Positions 59,801-64,000 of a DNA stretch of 64,000 nucleotides are shown here, in pieces. The notes below the pieces were generated by a model that saw nothing but the letters and a program-made list of their open reading frames with translations, ran no database searches and was not told where the DNA came from. The position numbers and the translations under genes were made by a program. Positions within the stretch are counted from its first letter, which is position 1. The number at the start of each line of letters is the position of its first letter. Source of the DNA: Taeniopygia guttata (taxonomy: Eukaryota; Chordata; Aves; Passeriformes; Estrildidae); the NCBI RefSeq assembly GCF_048771995.1, contig NC_133032.1:28173501-28237500 (forward strand), written 5' to 3'.

Positions 59801-62639
59801 CTACTTTGAAATTCCTCTCACACAGCTAGAACTTGTCATCTGTGTTGTTACAGATATTTAATTCCCTTCCACTATTACATCAGAAGTCACGAGTTTGGGT
59901 ACCTACTACAACCTGAGGTGCTTGAGGTGAGGTAGATCAAGATTCCTTTTCATAGGATTTTGCTACAGTGGGAAAAATATTGAGTTTTTTTTTTTATGAT
60001 TCGTTTCTGCCAATCATTTTGGTAGTGAACCTTTGCTTAACACACCACAACAAAATGAAACTCAGGAACCACTCCTCAAAACAGGCCATGGAATGGTGGC
60101 TCGCTGGGGGTTCTCTCAATTAACTAAGTTAGGTGGGTCTTGTCCTCAGGTTGCTAAAAGGACAAAAGTCTTTCTTGGAACTTATGCCAAAGAAAGGCTC
60201 TGCATGGATTTTCATGGAATTTAACAGTATTTAACCCTTGAATAAAAATGATTTGCCACTGTTGTTCAGACCATGGAAATAAGAGGAAAGAGGAAAGAGC
60301 TTGTGTGTGGAGGAAAACACATAAAACTACCACTGAGGAAGTAAATTAACCTCCAGAGCTCCTTATTAATAACCAGAGACCAAGGAAGGACTCTGTAGGT
60401 TTGCCAAGTTTGTTTGTGTGATACCTCTTCTGCTTTCTGAATGCTTATTTTCAACCGGTACTTTATTTGCTGATTTATTTTTCTAATCTATATTGCCAGA
60501 AGGCTGGAGAGACTTGCAATTGGGAGCAAAGCTTTCCTCTGAGGTACCTTCAGAATCTATTCCAGCAGCTCTGGGGTATCCCTTGCTACACACTGATTTC
60601 TAGGGGAAGATGCACCATCTACAATACAATAAGTGCAAATGCAGTGGGATTATGGATTGTGTATCTGTAAATTTCTCAATATATCAGCTTCATATTGAGC
60701 TTTTAAACAGTTATCAACTGATACAACAAGCAAAGTGGCTTTATCATACAAATCAGTCAGCCCTTTTTTGCATCCAGAAAATCGTGTTAATGCCAAATAG
60801 TCTCCATGGTGCTTAGACTGGCACTGGGGATGAAATGTTCTGTAAACTCACGGAATGATGACAATGTAAGTGCTCCAAGAAGTTATATCAGGACTAGGAT
60901 TTCACTGATAAGACTGTAAAATGATGAAACAATCCCAAACAGATACTTCTGAGCAAATAATGTGGAAAAGGGTTTACAAATCCCTTGAGGCTTATTTTAC
61001 ATACTGGTTTTAAAAATTTTGTTCCATATCTTCCTTACTTCCTATCCCATGTTCTATTTGTATAGTACAATAACACAAGACTCTTCTAGGAAGTATTTCT
61101 TACAACAGAAGGAGATAAAGCTATTTGTGGAAAGAAGAAAAAAAAATCTTTCAAACTTGAAGAATCTGTATTCATTTTTCCACAAGCAAACAAAAAGGCT
61201 TGATAAAAACATGCAGAATAGTAAATCTCATAAAAATGTATAAAGAGATATATAGATGGCCATAAACAGCATAGTAGTATTGCAGTATTTACATTAAAAG
61301 TTCTTTCTACTACTCTCTGCAATTCATAAATTTCCTTTGCTATAGGAAAAGATCTTCATTGTCATTTATTATTTTTAAAAAATCAGAAATACTGCAACTG
61401 CATATAAAAATGTCTGGGACTACTTTGCATTTTCATTAGTTCAATTTTGCTCCACAAAGGGGAAAAAACCCAACATTTTTTTAAACCCCTTCACATCTGT
61501 TTATTGAGTTTGAATTTAGTATAACAACTGTCTTCTGATCCACTTGCAATTTTGATGCATCTCTTAAGGAAAATACATGAATAAGACATCTGGCAGTTTA
61601 TAGATGCTAATTTAATTTAATTCCTTAATTTCAATTTTTGTCTGGACTAAAATAATCTGATATTTTCAACAGAAGAACTAAGGAGCTCAACGAATTTTTT
61701 ATTTATTTTAGATTCAAAAACATATATTTAGTTCATAAGAATATTTCCATATTTATAGCCTTTCTTTCTGTATGTTCTTAAAAGAAAATCATCTCAATAA
61801 TTCCAGAAAGGTCAAGGAAAAGAAGGTATATCTTCTACCATAGTTTAGTTTAAATAATACTAACTCTAGGATTTATGGTGCAAAGCAGAGCTGCAAACTA
61901 ACAAACTGCATTATGCAGAATTCTGGTTTTCCCCATTTCAAACCCCATTTCTCGGTTCTTTTTCTTTCCCTCACTCAGGGAAGCAAAGCAGGGACTGAAC
62001 TCGCTACTCTGCATAACTCCACTCCTTCTCCAAGAACCAGATTCACCCAGGTTTCATGCTCACCCCTGTCACAACAGAGATAATAATATTTGCACTGTTA
62101 TTTTCCATTACTTAATAATAAATGCCTCACTCCATAACTGAAGCAGGACTCTGTCGATTGCCTGGTTGTTTTGTTATTTGTGGGACATTTCACTCAAAGC
62201 ACTAAATGCCAGAGTTCACACAGGTCTACTATTTGTGTATTTGGTGACTTACATGAAATCAAATCAAAGATGTCCCCAGCCAGCCAGGAGGCAGCAGTTT
62301 GGGTGACAGCAGCTAAGGGCAGTGGGCCAGGAGGATGTGCAAACTTCTTTCACCAACAAGATCCTCACCACGCTCACCACACAGCCCTTCCCTGCTTCCT
62401 TTTGTCTCTCCAGTTCCTCTTATAGCTAGAGTAGGTAAGTGCTCCTGAAGTTAAGGGTGAGGCAGTGCTGGGAAATCCCAGGGAAGCAGCATATGCTGAT
62501 AGCAAAAAGCTACAAAAAGGTTGAGTGTGGAGCTTTGAGCAGCCTGGTCCAGTGAGAGGTGTCCATGGCAGAGGGATGGAACAGAATGAGCTTTAAAATC
62601 CCTTCCTGTGGAAGAGGTTTTACAGCCACTTCTGGGAGC
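53832..62639. other. AT-rich non-coding flank
   Basis: No gene was recognised. Contents: possible old CR1 remnant near 56929-57000 (GGAAACTTAAGGGTGGAAAAGATCATC-like); CA/TA/TG microsatellite at 57226-57275; a strong acceptor-like polypyrimidine-AG before a short frame at 55745-55850 (plus); octamer-like ATTTGCAT-type DNA near 58670-58690. Confidence 0.45.
57226..57275. repeat. Compound (CA)/(TA)/(TG) microsatellite
   Basis: ACACACACATATATATATAT leads into GTGCATATATAATGC and then a GTGTGTGTGTG run. The arms are partly self-complementary, so the tract can form a hairpin or cruciform. Confidence 0.85.
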
Positions 62640-62918
62640 CAGAGAGAAGTTTGATAAGAGCATCCATGTTTACCCCTGAAAGAATTTTCTACTAAGGCTG
62701 TTGACATAGAAACCAAGAAAGAAGGAAGGATAAATAGGAGAAACCTGCAGCTGCCCATTCCAATAAGAACTTTGTTTATGTCTTGTGACCAATGAGTAAA
62801 GTGTAAACTTAGGAGTTTTGTAAGAATGTATAAAAAGCATGCAAGCTATTACGAAATCAGGTTTGAAGCCTTCTGGAAATTGAGTAGGTTGCTTTGTATT
62901 GTCTTTGTCTCAACCATG
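62640..62918 (+). mobile_element. Probable LTR (ERV-derived)
   Basis: CTTGTGACCAATGAGTAAAG is followed by AACTTAGGAGTTTTGTAAG and AATGTATAAAAAGCATGCA (TATA element near 62830), then a region ending TTGTATTGTCTTTGTCTC. A CCAAT-like motif about 40 bp above a TATAAAA box and a T-rich U5-like end are LTR features. Family and ends are uncertain; no coding interior is present. Confidence 0.45.
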
Positions 62919-62921
62919 ACA

Positions 62922-62955
62922 CCTTCCAACCCAAACCACCACATGGTTCCATAAC
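62922..62955 (+). mobile_element. Short CR1-like 3' remnant
   Basis: CCTTCCAACCCAAACCACCA followed by CATGGTTCCATAA resembles the terminal CR1 motif in sense orientation. At about 34 bp it is only suggestive, and it could be part of the adjacent LTR. Confidence 0.4.
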
Positions 62956-63597
62956 AGAGCACTGCAACTGCAGCCTTGGGCAGGAGGAGCACAGAGCAAG
63001 CCTCACGTTCACCTGCCCTTACCACCCACCTGGGAGAGGAACTGCAGGTTTCAAGAAAGGGGCCAGAAAAGCAGGGACACCAATTTGGGAAGGGAGTGGT
63101 TTAAATCAGAGAGATTCTAGGGACTGTGGGTACAGGATGTGACTCAAATTGTGTGTCTGACAGGCAGTACAGACACAGGTGCTACAAGAGCCCTGGCCCA
63201 CACCTGGCTCACACAGGGCTGTGTTTTAGAAACTCAAGACTGTTAGAAAGAAGTGATCAAGCACCATTCCTGTCTGCAGCTTGTGTTGATGGAGTATCTC
63301 AGCCCCACTGAGATATCTTGCCTGCATAGAAACTTCCACAGCATCCCCAAATCCAGTGTGTTGAGGACATGGCTTTCCATCTTCCTTAGTCAGGACTTAG
63401 AGTTTTGCTCCATACTTTTAGTAAAAAGGGAAGCAAGGGGAGAATGCTGTTCCTAAAAGCTTATAGTGGCAAGAAATGCCACACAGTGTCCAAACATATT
63501 TGCTTGAACTAATTCCCACATATCCAACAGGGAATGCTGAAGAAAGGACTGTGAGAGAAAATAGGACAGGATCTCCTTTCTTCCTTAACACACTCAC
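62956..63597 (-). other. Sequence downstream of the unidentified exon, probably intron
   Basis: If the exon at 63598-63726 is real, this is the start of its 3' intron on the minus strand (donor GTGAGTG). No further exon was recognised in it. Confidence 0.4.
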
Positions 63598-63726
63598 CTT
63601 TTATTCTGGCTATCAGCAGTTACAGGCTTGAACTTTATCAGTGCTGCTGTGCAATATCTGTTTCCAAACCGATGCACTTCACAGGGAATCACAACTGCTC
63701 GGATCCATTCTGTAAATCCCATGTTC
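63598..63726 (-). CDS. Internal coding exon of an unidentified gene
   Basis: On the minus strand a strong acceptor (CTCTCTTCTTTCCTAG, AG at 63728-63727) precedes a 129-nt segment ending AATAAAAG|GTGAGTG (GT at 63597-63596). Length is a multiple of three and the open frame is phase 2 at both ends, so the exon can be skipped without frameshift. The residues start NMGFTEWIRAVVIPCEVHRF and continue GNRYCTAALIKFKPVTADSQ, then NK: soluble, beta-strand-like, two cysteines, no membrane segment. I compared it with remembered genes near ZNF804A in mammals (NUP35, DUSP19, NCKAP1, FRZB, PDE1A) and found no match. The gene would run in the same direction as ZNF804A. An internal Met could serve as a start, but the splice signals favour an internal exon. 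Moderately confident it is an exon; no confidence in any name. Confidence 0.55.
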
Positions 63727-64000
63727 CTAGGAAAGAAGAGAGATTTGGTTTGGCTCAAATGACAGCAATCAGGGGGGCTTTCAGCAGAAAGATCTGACCC
63801 TGTCTTTGTTAACATAAACCAGCAGTAATCCAGTAATCTGACACAGCAAGATATATTTCATAAATCAAGAGCTAAATGCCTGCATTCCCTCTCCCTGCTG
63901 AACTCCCAGAGCCTGAACCCGAGGTGAGATTCTGCTTGTACTGAATTTAATAGCAATACTCCCTTTGACTTTGGTGGGTCCAGGTTTTCACTCCCTAAAA
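63727..64000 (-). other. Upstream intron or flank of the unidentified exon
   Basis: On the minus strand this precedes the acceptor at 63727-63728 and contains its pyrimidine tract. The minus open frame runs through the acceptor up to 63815, so a longer exon cannot be excluded. No other exon is visible before the window ends. Confidence 0.4.

Overview
The window looks like vertebrate, specifically avian, nuclear DNA, and probably a songbird. It is AT-rich, non-coding DNA with one sharp CpG island, CR1 LINE fragments and several solo LTRs that resemble families common in passerine genomes. No bacterial or viral gene organisation is visible. Species and TE family assignments come from recalled sequence patterns, not from a search.

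The only gene I can name is ZNF804A, on the minus strand. Coding exon 1 (6680-6790) encodes the first 37 residues and ends at a canonical donor. Everything to its left (1-6679) is the start of a large first intron. The exon lies in a CpG island (about 6230-7930) with a TATA-like element and a CCAAT motif just upstream. Inside the island, on the upstream side, is a 23-bp minisatellite (7651-7851).

From about 7.9 kb to 63.6 kb is the 5' flank of ZNF804A. It holds no gene I can name. It contains CR1 fragments (11751-11863, 53580-53831, 62922-62955), probable ERV-derived LTRs (about 39.5-40.1, 40571-41162, 44.5-45.0, 47.3-47.9, 49033-49326, 62.6-62.9 kb), a (TAAAAA)n array (36573-36671), other simple repeats, a C19 tract and a G-quadruplex motif. 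A few stretches look more constrained than their surroundings and could be enhancers, unannotated exons or decayed gene fragments: 8679-8765, 22918-23112, 26808-27060 and 29287-29535.

At the right edge, on the minus strand, is a well-formed internal exon (63598-63726). It has a strong acceptor and donor, 129 nt, symmetric phase and an open frame of protein-like composition. I could not identify its gene. It is the best candidate for something undescribed here, because in human the region upstream of ZNF804A is a gene desert.

I see no operon, CRISPR array, tRNA, rRNA or intact transposon.
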